From SIG603 sp963621245 (GTDB taxonomy: Bacteria; Bacillota; Clostridia; Oscillospirales; Acutalibacteraceae), in NCBI GenBank assembly GCA_963621245.1, contig CAVFCW010000017.1, positions 1 to 34,969 on the forward strand: a DNA stretch of 34,969 bases. The letters are read 5' to 3'. Position numbers and translations under genes: made by a program. Positions 14,872 through 22,928 of the stretch are shown piece by piece. Position 1 is the stretch's first letter. Each line of letters opens with the position of its first letter. A model generated the notes under the pieces. The model did no database searches. It was not told where the DNA came from and worked only from the letters and a program-made list of their open reading frames with translations.

Positions 14872-16050
14872 TTATTCGGTTATGCCAAGAATTTCTTTGT
14901 AATATCCGACCGCTCTGTTTGCAACCGCCTCGGCTGAGAACGGCTCCGCAAACTTTCTTATATCCTCGTGATCAATCTCGCCCTTTTTGTCTCTCTCGTA
15001 CATTCTCATCACGGCATCCGCCATGCCTTCAATGTCGTGAACATCGCAGAACTCCGAGCATTCGGGATAAAGGAATCCCTCGGGGCCCTTGCAGCGTGTG
15101 CAAACAACGGGAACGCCGGCTGCGAGAGCCTCAACGGCAGGAATGCCGAAGGTCTCAATTTCACTTGGCATGAGAAGCACGTCGGTGACAGAGAGGATTT
15201 CCGCAATCTCGGGTGCGTTCTTCTTTCCGACAAACTCAATAATGCCGTCCATGCCGAGCTGTTTTGTGAGAGCCTTGAAATTCTCTTCTTCCTGTCCCTC
15301 GCCGACTATCGTGTACTTAAACTTCTTGTCGGGATTTTTCTCGCAAAGAAGTTTGACCGCCTTTATTGCGTCGTCGGTGGCTTTTCCGGGTCTCAAGCCG
15401 GCAACCGTAGCTATATTGTAAACTGACGGGTCGTGCGGTTTTCTCGGCACGTTAAATACCGCCGTATCCACTATATTCGGCAAAACTGAGGATTCAATGT
15501 GCTGAACATCTCTCAAGTAATCCTCCATGTAATTTCCTACAACGGTGATTTTTGCCTTTTCCGCCACAAATCTTGCGTACTTTTCCTCGTTTCCTTCGAA
15601 AAATCTCTCAAAGTAAGTCGCATGCTCCGTCACAAGCACGGGAATGCCGTATTTCTCGCCTATCTTGCAAGCGGCATAACCCGCAGGAACCATAACCTGA
15701 GCATGAAGAATATCGGGCTTGCCGTTCTCCTTGACGTAAGCGTTATATATCTTTTCCGCAGTTTTCACATAGGAGTTCATCTGCAAATCCATGCCGAATC
15801 TTCCCACGTCAAGTTCCAGTCTGCCGTAAGTTTTGTAGCCGTCGTTGTTGTCGACATAGGCCTTTTTCATTGTCGGATACTTTGGCAAATCACTCAGACC
15901 CTGACGGTCGACATACAGCATATTAACTTTTACGCCCGCATTTGCCACAGCCGTGCAGAAAAGCTTGTGATAAACTCCGATAAGCTTATCCTTTCCGTTC
16001 GGATACCATGTTGTTACAACGAGCACGTGAAGCTGTTTATTGTTAGACAT
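14872..16050 (-). CDS. GT4-family glycosyltransferase
   Basis: A 392-residue retaining glycosyltransferase with the GT-B fold. The N-terminal acceptor half starts LHVLVVTTWYPNGKDKLIGVYH, the linker has TVAGLRPGKATDDAIKAVKLL, and the C-terminal donor half contains the E-x7-E motif in PSEIETFGIPAVEALAAG (residues about 298-315). Such enzymes transfer sugars from nucleotide sugars to glycans or lipids at the inner face of the membrane. It has a canonical promoter of its own at 16092-16120, lacking the repeat found in the cluster, so membership of the biosynthetic cluster is doubtful. Acceptor unknown. Confidence 0.88.
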   Translation of the reverse strand: MSNNKQLHVLVVTTWYPNGKDKLIGVYHKLFCTAVANAGVKVNMLYVDRQGLSDLPKYPTMKKAYVDNNDGYKTYGRLELDVGRFGMDLQMNSYVKTAEKIYNAYVKENGKPDILHAQVMVPAGYAACKIGEKYGIPVLVTEHATYFERFFEGNEEKYARFVAEKAKITVVGNYMEDYLRDVQHIESSVLPNIVDTAVFNVPRKPHDPSVYNIATVAGLRPGKATDDAIKAVKLLCEKNPDKKFKYTIVGEGQEEENFKALTKQLGMDGIIEFVGKKNAPEIAEILSVTDVLLMPSEIETFGIPAVEALAAGVPVVCTRCKGPEGFLYPECSEFCDVHDIEGMADAVMRMYERDKKGEIDHEDIRKFAEPFSAEAVANRAVGYYKEILGITE

Positions 16051-16091
16051 TATATATTACCTTTCAGTTGAATTTTATCATATATACCAAA

Positions 16092-16120
16092 ATTGTAATA
16101 CCGCAAACTGTTTTTGTCAA
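16092..16120 (-). promoter_or_regulatory. Promoter of the GT4 gene
   Basis: On the minus strand TTGACA (16115-16120), a 17-bp spacer and TACAAT (16092-16097), about 42 bp before the start codon. It is close to consensus, so expression is probably constitutive. Confidence 0.75.
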
Positions 16121-16161
16121 TTATTCATACACACACTTAACTAAATTTGCATCTTGGTTGC

Positions 16162-16201
16162 AAAAAGGACTGCGAAAGCGAAAGTTTCCGCAGTCCTTTT
16201 T
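16162..16201. terminator. Terminator of the GNAT gene
   Basis: A 13-bp stem including terminal A-T pairs (16162-16174 with 16189-16201) around a 14-nt loop. It reads as a terminator in both directions and sits directly at the GNAT stop (16203). Confidence 0.85.
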
Positions 16202-16202
16202 A

Positions 16203-17798
16203 TCAGCAGTTTACTTTTTCGATGGTGACCGTGCCGAAATTGACTTCCTTTTTGCCGTCAAATATTTCCTCGTCGTATTTAATTCCGAGGTAATTTAGCT
16301 GGCAGAAACATTTTGCCTTCTTATCGGTTTTAATTTTATATACCGCATTCGGCACACTGTCAAATTTTATGTCTATCTCCTCAAAATTCTTTTCGGAGTA
16401 GGAATTTTTGAGAAAATCGAGGAAAATCATCTCTTCCGTCACGCAGTGACCGTCCTCGGGATTATATTTTCTGTTTGCCGTTGTCTTGTCCTCAAGCAGA
16501 ATATTCATGTCGTAACCAAGGTCATAAAGCGCAAAGTGGAACATCGGCTGCATCGGCTTTTCCGAGAGCATTTTCACATTCGTGTGAATTTGCATCTTGT
16601 CACCGTCAGCCTTATACTGCCTTGTCATGACAAAATCCTCTGTCTTTTCGGTCACCTTTATTTCCTCATCGGAAATTTTATCGATCGATATGTTTTTGTC
16701 AAATCTCGGAATGAATATTCCGTCAATGTACGGCGCACAGGCGTGCGGCCACATCTCCTTGAACGGCACACTGCGATTTTCCCCTTCACCGCAAGCAAGA
16801 AAAGCTGATTTTTCCTCAAAGCCGAAATCATTAAGTTTAATTACATTTTGCTCTTCTTTTTTCTCTCCGCTTTTTCTTATCTTGTCCACAAGGAAAGTGT
16901 AGGTCTCAGGTTCGCCCTCAATTTTAAACGCAAATTTATCCGTATCCTCGGGGATTTCAACCTCGAAACTTCCTTTTCCGAAAACTTCCGTTTTTGTCAC
17001 GGTTCCGTTTGAGATAAGCATAACCGTAATGTTCTTTGCGTCCTCACCCAAATTCTCAATCCTGTATGCGGAAAGATTTCTGTCCGTCGGCCAAATTTTC
17101 TGCATACTCTCTTTTCTGTGCATACCGCAGATATTACCGCTAAGTGTATCGATATAAAGGGAGTAGCTTTTCTTTTTTGCCTTGCACTCAATGCTTATAT
17201 ATCTGCCGTCAATCAGCTTTTCGGCGTGATACAAATCTTTCTTGTCCAATTTCTGCATAATCTGCGGAAACACGTTACTGTCGGCATAATCGATTCTGTC
17301 GGCAAGCTTAATAATGCTCGGCAGATAATTGTGAAGTATATAATCGCCGTAAAGCGTCGGCTCTTCATTGATTATAACAAAGCCGCATTTTCTCATCATA
17401 TAAAACGAGGGATAGTTGTCCTTTGCCACCTCGCAAATAAGATCGTTGTAGCCCCGCTTTACAAGCTCTGTCATCAAAAGACTGAACATATCGCTTATGG
17501 AGAAAACCGACATCTGAAATTTAGAGTCGATTATAAGCGCACAGGCAAACGCCTGATTTTTGTTTGCTACCTTTTGACCGCCCGTTTTGTAAACTGCCAC
17601 GTAACTTACGGCTCTACCGCCCGATTTTCCCACAACCGCAAAAATCGTGCCTTTTTTTCTCTGATAATCTATAAATTTCTCACCCGTGAGATTTTCGTCA
17701 TATTTACCGATCCAGAACGAGTTGCTTTTCATCAAAGCCGCAACTGATTCTGCGTCCTTTTCGCTGTAAAGTTCATATTTTATATTTGTGTTTTCCAT
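16203..17798 (-). CDS. GNAT-like acyltransferase with a long C-terminal region
   Basis: A 531-residue protein, far longer than ordinary GNATs. Residues 1-155 carry a GNAT-like pattern: an N-terminal helix start (YSEKDAESVAALMKSN), a strand (GTIFAVVGKSGGRAVSYVAVY), an acyl-CoA-loop region around residues 90-110 and YPSFYMMRKCGFVIINEEPTLYGDYIL near 130-155. Residues 155-531 are beta-rich, with a stretch resembling aldose-epimerase-like or beta-sandwich folds, which I cannot name. It follows the exporter genes after a terminator and has no clear promoter, so it may be transcribed by read-through as the last gene of the cluster. ATG 17798 has AAGGAG eight bases upstream. Confidence 0.6.
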   Translation of the reverse strand: MENTNIKYELYSEKDAESVAALMKSNSFWIGKYDENLTGEKFIDYQRKKGTIFAVVGKSGGRAVSYVAVYKTGGQKVANKNQAFACALIIDSKFQMSVFSISDMFSLLMTELVKRGYNDLICEVAKDNYPSFYMMRKCGFVIINEEPTLYGDYILHNYLPSIIKLADRIDYADSNVFPQIMQKLDKKDLYHAEKLIDGRYISIECKAKKKSYSLYIDTLSGNICGMHRKESMQKIWPTDRNLSAYRIENLGEDAKNITVMLISNGTVTKTEVFGKGSFEVEIPEDTDKFAFKIEGEPETYTFLVDKIRKSGEKKEEQNVIKLNDFGFEEKSAFLACGEGENRSVPFKEMWPHACAPYIDGIFIPRFDKNISIDKISDEEIKVTEKTEDFVMTRQYKADGDKMQIHTNVKMLSEKPMQPMFHFALYDLGYDMNILLEDKTTANRKYNPEDGHCVTEEMIFLDFLKNSYSEKNFEEIDIKFDSVPNAVYKIKTDKKAKCFCQLNYLGIKYDEEIFDGKKEVNFGTVTIEKVNC

Positions 17799-17874
17799 TT
17801 TAATATCTCCTTTTCATTTTCGCACGGCACGTTGCCGAGCTAACTTTTCTTTCTTTTTCAAATCAAAACAAACA

Positions 17875-17908
17875 GGATGCCGTTTGATTTTTAAGCCAAT
17901 CAGCATCC
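17875..17908. terminator. Hairpin terminator after the ABC permease
   Basis: GGATGC (17875-17880) pairs with GCATCC (17903-17908); a short inner GATT/AATC stem extends it. On the minus strand it is followed by TGTTTGTTTTG, so termination is probably partial. Confidence 0.6.
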
Positions 17909-17923
17909 CGTTTTTATTTTAAA

Positions 17924-18784
17924 TCAATACTTTTCGGCTTTTCTTGACATATTAATTATTGCTAGCAGATAGAACACAACTCCCGTTACCGAAAGCACCG
18001 CAACATGGAACCATGCGCCCGGATTCCAACTTCCGTATGTGAATGTTACGCCAACCTTGTTTTGGAAATCCGAAAGAGCCGAAGCCGGCAGATTTGCAAA
18101 ACCGCTTGTCATTCCGTCGCCCATCAAAAGCTGTCTGAACAGAGCCGCCGCATGTGCGCACGGGAAGCACTTAATCACCCACTGAACGCCTGCGGGAAGC
18201 TCGCCGATGCAAATGTAAGCGCCGACCAAAAATCCTATAAGTGTTCCGAGTATAATGCTTATCATGGTGTAAGTATTGCTTGTCTTCACAAACGATACGA
18301 TAAAGCAAACCATTGCACTTGAAGCAAACGATGAGAGCACTATAACGCCAAGCACCTTGACCATGGTCATCATGCCAATCATTTCTCCGCCGTTTGCCAC
18401 AATATATATTTCACCGAAAATAAGTGTGACTATAGACATAACCACGCTGATAATCATTCCCGTGCACATATATCCGGCGGCAACGCTGCTCCTTTTAAGC
18501 GGTGAGGAATAAAAGTCTTTCACGCATTTATTCTCTCTGTCCGATACCATAACGGCGTATGCGCCCATACTTGTGGTTATTGCCGCCGATGCAAGCATTC
18601 CCGCAACAACCCATGAATTCATGACATATTTTGCGTTATCAAGAAAATCAAGGCCCTTTGTAATCGAGTCCCCGATAAAAAAGATAAACAGTCCGAAAAT
18701 TATAATTACGCCCAACAGCGAAAAGAATATTCCGCCTTTATTTTTAAAGAAGATCTTAAGTCCTCTTGAGGTCATTTGTTTCAT
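17924..18784 (-). CDS. ABC-2 type transporter permease of the cluster exporter
   Basis: A 286-residue integral membrane protein with six predicted helices (first at about residues 18-38, then near 57-77, 104-128, 137-165, 170-190 and 255-278). The layout is that of DrrB/NatB-type ABC-2 permeases which export drugs or lipids. It partners with the adjoining ATPase, whose stop overlaps its start by ATGA (18781-18784). As a gene of the third cluster operon it probably exports the finished product and may give self-protection. Substrate is inferred from context. Confidence 0.87.
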   Translation of the reverse strand: MKQMTSRGLKIFFKNKGGIFFSLLGVIIIFGLFIFFIGDSITKGLDFLDNAKYVMNSWVVAGMLASAAITTSMGAYAVMVSDRENKCVKDFYSSPLKRSSVAAGYMCTGMIISVVMSIVTLIFGEIYIVANGGEMIGMMTMVKVLGVIVLSSFASSAMVCFIVSFVKTSNTYTMISIILGTLIGFLVGAYICIGELPAGVQWVIKCFPCAHAAALFRQLLMGDGMTSGFANLPASALSDFQNKVGVTFTYGSWNPGAWFHVAVLSVTGVVFYLLAIINMSRKAEKY

Positions 18785-19701
18785 TCTCTTAACTCCTTTC
18801 CCGTAATATTAAGAAATACATCGTCCATCGTTCCGTACAGCACCTCAAAGCCCTCAATCATAGCTGTAATCGGCTGTAAAACTCCGATTGCGTCAAGCGT
18901 AGACTTGATTTTGACATCAATGAAATCTGTTTTTTCTTTCCACTTAAGTCCCTTTTCGTCAAGATACCTTCTCACCTCGGCATCCTGCTCGGCTTTTGTC
19001 TTAAGTTTAATGTGCTCAAAGCTGTATTTCTCTTTCAGTTCGTAAGGAGTTCCTCTTGCGACTATCTTTCCGCCGTCCATAACAACCACATAGTCGGCTT
19101 TCGCAGCCTCCTCCATGTAGTGTGTGGTGAGGAAGATTGTCATTTCGTTTTCCTTTTGAAGTCTTTCTACGGTCTCCCAAACGTGCTTTCTCGTCTGCGG
19201 ATCAAGTCCGGTTGTCGGCTCGTCAAGGAAGAGTATCTGCGGCGTGTTTAGAAGTGCTCTCGCAATATCAACTCTTCTTCTCTGACCGCCCGATAAAGTT
19301 CCGTAGTCTCTGTCGATAAAATCATCAACCTCGGAGTACTTGGCGGCTTTCTTTACCGCCTCTTTTCTTTTCTCCTTGGTGTTATAGTAAAATCCCGCGC
19401 GTATCATAAGATTTTCTTTTACCGTGAGTTTCTTGTCCATCAAGCTGTCCTGAAAAACAACTCCGATAGTCTTTCTTATGTCGTCCGCCTCTCTCTTAAG
19501 GTCGTAGCCGGCGATTTTCACATCGCCCTCATCAAATCTGTTAAGAGTACACAGAATATCGATTGTGGAGGATTTACCCGCTCCGTTCGGGCCCAAGAAA
19601 GCAAACAGGCTTCCTTTTTTTACCGTGAAATCAATTCCCTTAACAGCCTTCACTTTTCCGTATGATTTTTTAAGTGAAGAAACTGTAATTATATCGCTCA
19701 T
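18781..19701 (-). CDS. ABC exporter ATP-binding protein
   Basis: A 306-residue DrrA-type ATPase. Walker A GPNGAGKSS (about 38-46), Q-loop VVFQD, signature LSGGQ near 139 and Walker B ILFLDEPTTGLD are complete, followed by the H-loop TTHYMEEA. The last 90 residues form the DrrA/CcmA extension ending in the MDDVFLNITGKELRE motif region. It energises the permease encoded next, forming a transporter with two of each subunit. ATG 19701 has AAGGAAAG upstream. It lies 61 bp after the sbnB-like gene in the same operon. Confidence 0.92.
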   Translation of the reverse strand: MSDIITVSSLKKSYGKVKAVKGIDFTVKKGSLFAFLGPNGAGKSSTIDILCTLNRFDEGDVKIAGYDLKREADDIRKTIGVVFQDSLMDKKLTVKENLMIRAGFYYNTKEKRKEAVKKAAKYSEVDDFIDRDYGTLSGGQRRRVDIARALLNTPQILFLDEPTTGLDPQTRKHVWETVERLQKENEMTIFLTTHYMEEAAKADYVVVMDGGKIVARGTPYELKEKYSFEHIKLKTKAEQDAEVRRYLDEKGLKWKEKTDFIDVKIKSTLDAIGVLQPITAMIEGFEVLYGTMDDVFLNITGKELRE

Positions 19702-19762
19702 ATTTCTTTCCTTTCCTTTTTTCTTTCCTTAATTATATATGGTTTTCGTTTTGAGTCCTGTT

Positions 19763-20758
19763 TCACGGGAGAAAATTCTCGGCAACCGTGCCGACTCCGT
19801 TCTTAACGGCTGAGCCGTAAACGTAATTCGAAAGTGCCAAATCAAGCACGCCCAGTCCGAACGGACTGTAAACCGCCGCCTTATCGGGGTCTCTTGCGGG
19901 AACCGTGCCGTTCACAACCTCTGCGATGTTTCCCGCGACAAAATCACCGTTTCCGAGCTTTTGATATGTTAAATGAATCGATGTTCTCTCTCGGCACACA
20001 TGTTCAAAATCATCAACTATGTTGTGTGCGTTCTCAATTACCGACGGTGCCAAATCCCTGAGTGAAATTCCGAGAATCGTGTGCTCATTTGTGAGTGCCT
20101 CGATTTTATCGATAAACGGAACGCCTGCTGTTGTTGCAAACGATATAAGCTTTGCGTTTTCGAAAAGTTCCTCAATGCTTTCGCACTTAACGAATTCATA
20201 ATCACTGCCATCATGCTGAGCGATGAAATCATCCATTCTCTCGTCCGAGAGATCAAAGAGGAAAATCCTCTTTATTGTCGGATATACATTCTTCACGAAA
20301 AGTAAAATCTCTCTGTTTATTCTTCCGCATCCGACCAAACCGAAAACGTCCTCGTTTTTGTTTGAGTGCAAATACTTTGCCGCCAAAGCTGCGCTTGCCG
20401 CAGTTCTCTTTGCGCTGATGATAGATCCCTCAAGCACTGCTTTTACTCTTCCCGTTTCCATATCGTTTAGGAAAATTGCCGCCGACGCTCTCTCAATGCC
20501 GTTTTGAATATTTCCCGGGAACGAAGAAATCCATTTCATACCCGCTATGTTAAAATCGCCGCCGATGTATGCCGGCAAACCGATTATTCTGTCTTTGTCG
20601 TCATTCGGGAATCTCAAAAAGATTGAGTGCGGAAGCGAGGTCTTTCCGTCATTGTGAAAGACGTATGTGTTCTTTACCGCCTCGATAATTTCCTTTTCTT
20701 TTCCCTCAAGTGCTGCGTTTACCTGTGCTGCTCCCAAAATCAATAAATTATTAGTCAT
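19763..20758 (-). CDS. sbnB: SbnB-like N-(carboxyamino-carboxyethyl)glutamate dehydrogenase (Dap synthesis)
   Basis: A 331-residue member of the ornithine cyclodeaminase/mu-crystallin family. It shows GMKWISSFPGNI (residues 73-84, with the conserved Lys75), VLEGSIISAKRTAASAALAA (108-127) and the dinucleotide motif GLVGCGRIN (140-148), all as in SbnB. Known SbnB oxidises the SbnA product with NAD+ and hydrolysis to give L-2,3-diaminopropionate and 2-oxoglutarate. The presence of an SbnA-like gene in the same operon makes Dap synthesis much more likely than ornithine cyclisation. A condensation-domain gene lies between the two. Confidence 0.85.
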   Translation of the reverse strand: MTNNLLILGAAQVNAALEGKEKEIIEAVKNTYVFHNDGKTSLPHSIFLRFPNDDKDRIIGLPAYIGGDFNIAGMKWISSFPGNIQNGIERASAAIFLNDMETGRVKAVLEGSIISAKRTAASAALAAKYLHSNKNEDVFGLVGCGRINREILLFVKNVYPTIKRIFLFDLSDERMDDFIAQHDGSDYEFVKCESIEELFENAKLISFATTAGVPFIDKIEALTNEHTILGISLRDLAPSVIENAHNIVDDFEHVCRERTSIHLTYQKLGNGDFVAGNIAEVVNGTVPARDPDKAAVYSPFGLGVLDLALSNYVYGSAVKNGVGTVAENFLP

Positions 20759-20811
20759 AGTTCTTTTTCCTTTCTTTTCTCTTTAATCTCGTTGTTTTTG
20801 TTGTTTTGTTA

Positions 20812-21978
20812 TTAATATCTTTGAACAGTGATAATCATTTGATTATCCTGAGTTACAACTCCTACCGTTGAAAATCTTTCTGTCGGATGCGGCGGATAAA
20901 AACAGGTGTTTGTTATGTAAAAATCATCCTTCCGCTCAAATTCGACTTTCTTTAGGTTCGATACAAAGCTTGTTGCTTTTTCGTCCTTAAAACCTATTAT
21001 TTTAGCCATTCTTTTTGTGAACGGACTTAAATTCCCCATATATGTTCCGAAAATCACATCATCGAAAAATTCGGGATTAATTCGCCTCATTATCTCTGTC
21101 CCCTTATCGGTTTCGCTTTTATTTTTAAGTCTGTTCTTAATAAAAGCTCCGATTTTTGTAAGCCTCTCAGCGTTATCCGTAATTTTTCCGAGGTCTTTTC
21201 GCTTTATGTCGATTCGTCCTACAAAATTGCCGAATGTATTTTCTTTATCTCTCGTGTCAGTCGGCAAACAAACCGTCTCAACATCTTTATTTTCAAACAC
21301 CTCGTTCACTAAATGAGCCGTAAGCGATACATTTTCTTTCTTGCAAAACCGAATTAAATCTTTAAGCTCATTTTCGTCCACGACCTTTTTTTCGATTATC
21401 GGATTGTTTTCCTCAAAAAGCTTACTTTGCATCTTCAAAAAATCTTCTCTTGTGTATCCGTCTTTGAAAGAATGTCTGTTTATCGAGTTTATCAGATATT
21501 CCGTCTGCGCATCCAAAGCGATGTTCTTCTCCGCTTTTTCGTCAGCCAAAGCGATTTTTCCGTCTTTGCCCGTCATAATTTCGGCAAAGCTTTTAATAAG
21601 CATAATAAGCGAATTTGCGTCACCGATTATGTGGTGCATACAAAAATAAACCGTGTATCCGAAACTTTCCTTTCGGACGATAGTCTTCAAGGTCTCGCCG
21701 TTTTCCAAATCAAAGGAATGAGCCGAAAGCCTTTTCAGAATACTCAAATCATCATCTTGTGAAAAACTTATGTTTTCGCTGTTTCTCTTAAAATCTGTTT
21801 TTTCATATTTCAAGTGGTTTTCTTCATCCAAAGAAACCGCCGTTTTGAACGCCTCAAAGCTTTCAATTGCTTTTTTCAGATTGATTTTTACCGTCTCTTC
21901 ACTTTCCTTGCAGTGAATATCGCAAGAAATAATTATGTTTGAAAACAGATCAAAGTAATAAAGTCTTTCAAGCGCCAT
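20812..21978 (-). CDS. Free-standing condensation-domain acyltransferase
   Basis: A 388-residue protein with the condensation-domain fold of non-ribosomal peptide synthetases and related acyltransferases. The active motif HHxxxD is visible as MHHIIGDANSL (H115, H116, D120), with Ala instead of the usual Gly after D. The second half carries a region starting VCLPTDTRDKENTFGNFVGR, like the floor loop of such domains. Without carrier or adenylation domains it would accept free or ACP-bound substrates, for example joining the acyl chain to an amino group. It starts 2 nt after the sbnA-like stop, so translation is coupled. Alternatives are an alcohol acetyltransferase or a chalcone-like acyltransferase (PapA). 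Confidence 0.75.
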   Translation of the reverse strand: MALERLYYFDLFSNIIISCDIHCKESEETVKINLKKAIESFEAFKTAVSLDEENHLKYEKTDFKRNSENISFSQDDDLSILKRLSAHSFDLENGETLKTIVRKESFGYTVYFCMHHIIGDANSLIMLIKSFAEIMTGKDGKIALADEKAEKNIALDAQTEYLINSINRHSFKDGYTREDFLKMQSKLFEENNPIIEKKVVDENELKDLIRFCKKENVSLTAHLVNEVFENKDVETVCLPTDTRDKENTFGNFVGRIDIKRKDLGKITDNAERLTKIGAFIKNRLKNKSETDKGTEIMRRINPEFFDDVIFGTYMGNLSPFTKRMAKIIGFKDEKATSFVSNLKKVEFERKDDFYITNTCFYPPHPTERFSTVGVVTQDNQMIITVQRY

Positions 21979-21980
21979 CT

Positions 21981-22907
21981 TTACTTAACCAAAAACTCCG
22001 GGTGTTTGCTGTAAAGATTAGCAAAATAACGGTCGCCTCTGTCGTGAGAAACCATAACGGCTTTTTTGTTCTCAATGCCGTGCTTTTCGAGGTACTGTAA
22101 CGCTCCCGTCACAACGCATCCGGAAGATCCGCCGAGGAAAAGCTGTTCCTTTCGCATCATATCGAATAATGCCTTAACGGCGTCGTCCTCACTCACGATT
22201 ATGTTATCATCGATAACCGCCCTCTTGAAATTATCCGTTCTCACACTTGAACCGATTCCTGTGAAGTGCTTCACCTTTTTCGTCTCGGGATCGAATATCT
22301 TTGAGCCCTCAACATCAACCGCTACAACCTTTATATCTTTGTTGTATTCGTGAATCGCCTCTGAAATTCCGGCAAACGTTCCGCCGCTCGATATCGCAAT
22401 AAACACATAGTCAACATCGGGGCACTGTCTTACTATCTCCTTGCCGACCGTCTCTTTGTAAGCCTCCACAACCAGCGAATTTCCGTACTGATTTATCCAG
22501 TACACATTGTCGTGCTCTTCAAGGTACTTCTTAACGGTGCTAAGTCTCTTTTTTAAGTAGCTTCCGTTTTCGTCAGCCTCCGTAATTTTAACCGTGTTCG
22601 CTCCGTAAGCCTTAATCAAAAATTCATTCAGGCTCGAAATGGACTCGTCTATCATAATCGTGACTTTAAGGTTAAGCCTTGCGCCCACCGCCGCAAGCGC
22701 AACTCCCATATTTCCCGATGAGCTCTCCACTATCTCGGTATCTTGGTTGATAGTTCCGCTCTCGAGAAGTTTTGTAAGCACATAAACAGCCGCCCTGTCC
22801 TTTGCGCTTCCGTAAAGGTTGCAGCCCTCCATTTTAATATAAGTCTCGTTGTTTTTAACGCTGTTAAGCTTCATAAGCGGTGTTTCCACTTTTAATTCAT
22901 TTAGCAT
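21981..22907 (-). CDS. sbnA: SbnA-like PLP-dependent synthase (Dap synthesis)
   Basis: A 308-residue fold-type II PLP enzyme related to cysteine synthase. Lys36 in GSAKDRAA is the Schiff-base lysine, and SSSGNMGVALA (62-72) binds the phosphate or substrate. The segments AISSGGTFAGI and KHFTGIGSS match the SbnA subgroup rather than CysK, which has a different active-site triplet around its TSGNTG motif. Known SbnA joins O-phosphoserine and glutamate to N-(1-amino-1-carboxy-2-ethyl)glutamic acid, the precursor of Dap. It pairs with the sbnB-like gene in the same operon. Length is slightly short of typical SbnA (about 325). Confidence 0.85.
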   Translation of the reverse strand: MLNELKVETPLMKLNSVKNNETYIKMEGCNLYGSAKDRAAVYVLTKLLESGTINQDTEIVESSSGNMGVALAAVGARLNLKVTIMIDESISSLNEFLIKAYGANTVKITEADENGSYLKKRLSTVKKYLEEHDNVYWINQYGNSLVVEAYKETVGKEIVRQCPDVDYVFIAISSGGTFAGISEAIHEYNKDIKVVAVDVEGSKIFDPETKKVKHFTGIGSSVRTDNFKRAVIDDNIIVSEDDAVKALFDMMRKEQLFLGGSSGCVVTGALQYLEKHGIENKKAVMVSHDRGDRYFANLYSKHPEFLVK

Positions 22908-22928
22908 TTATCTCTCCTTCTTTCTTAA

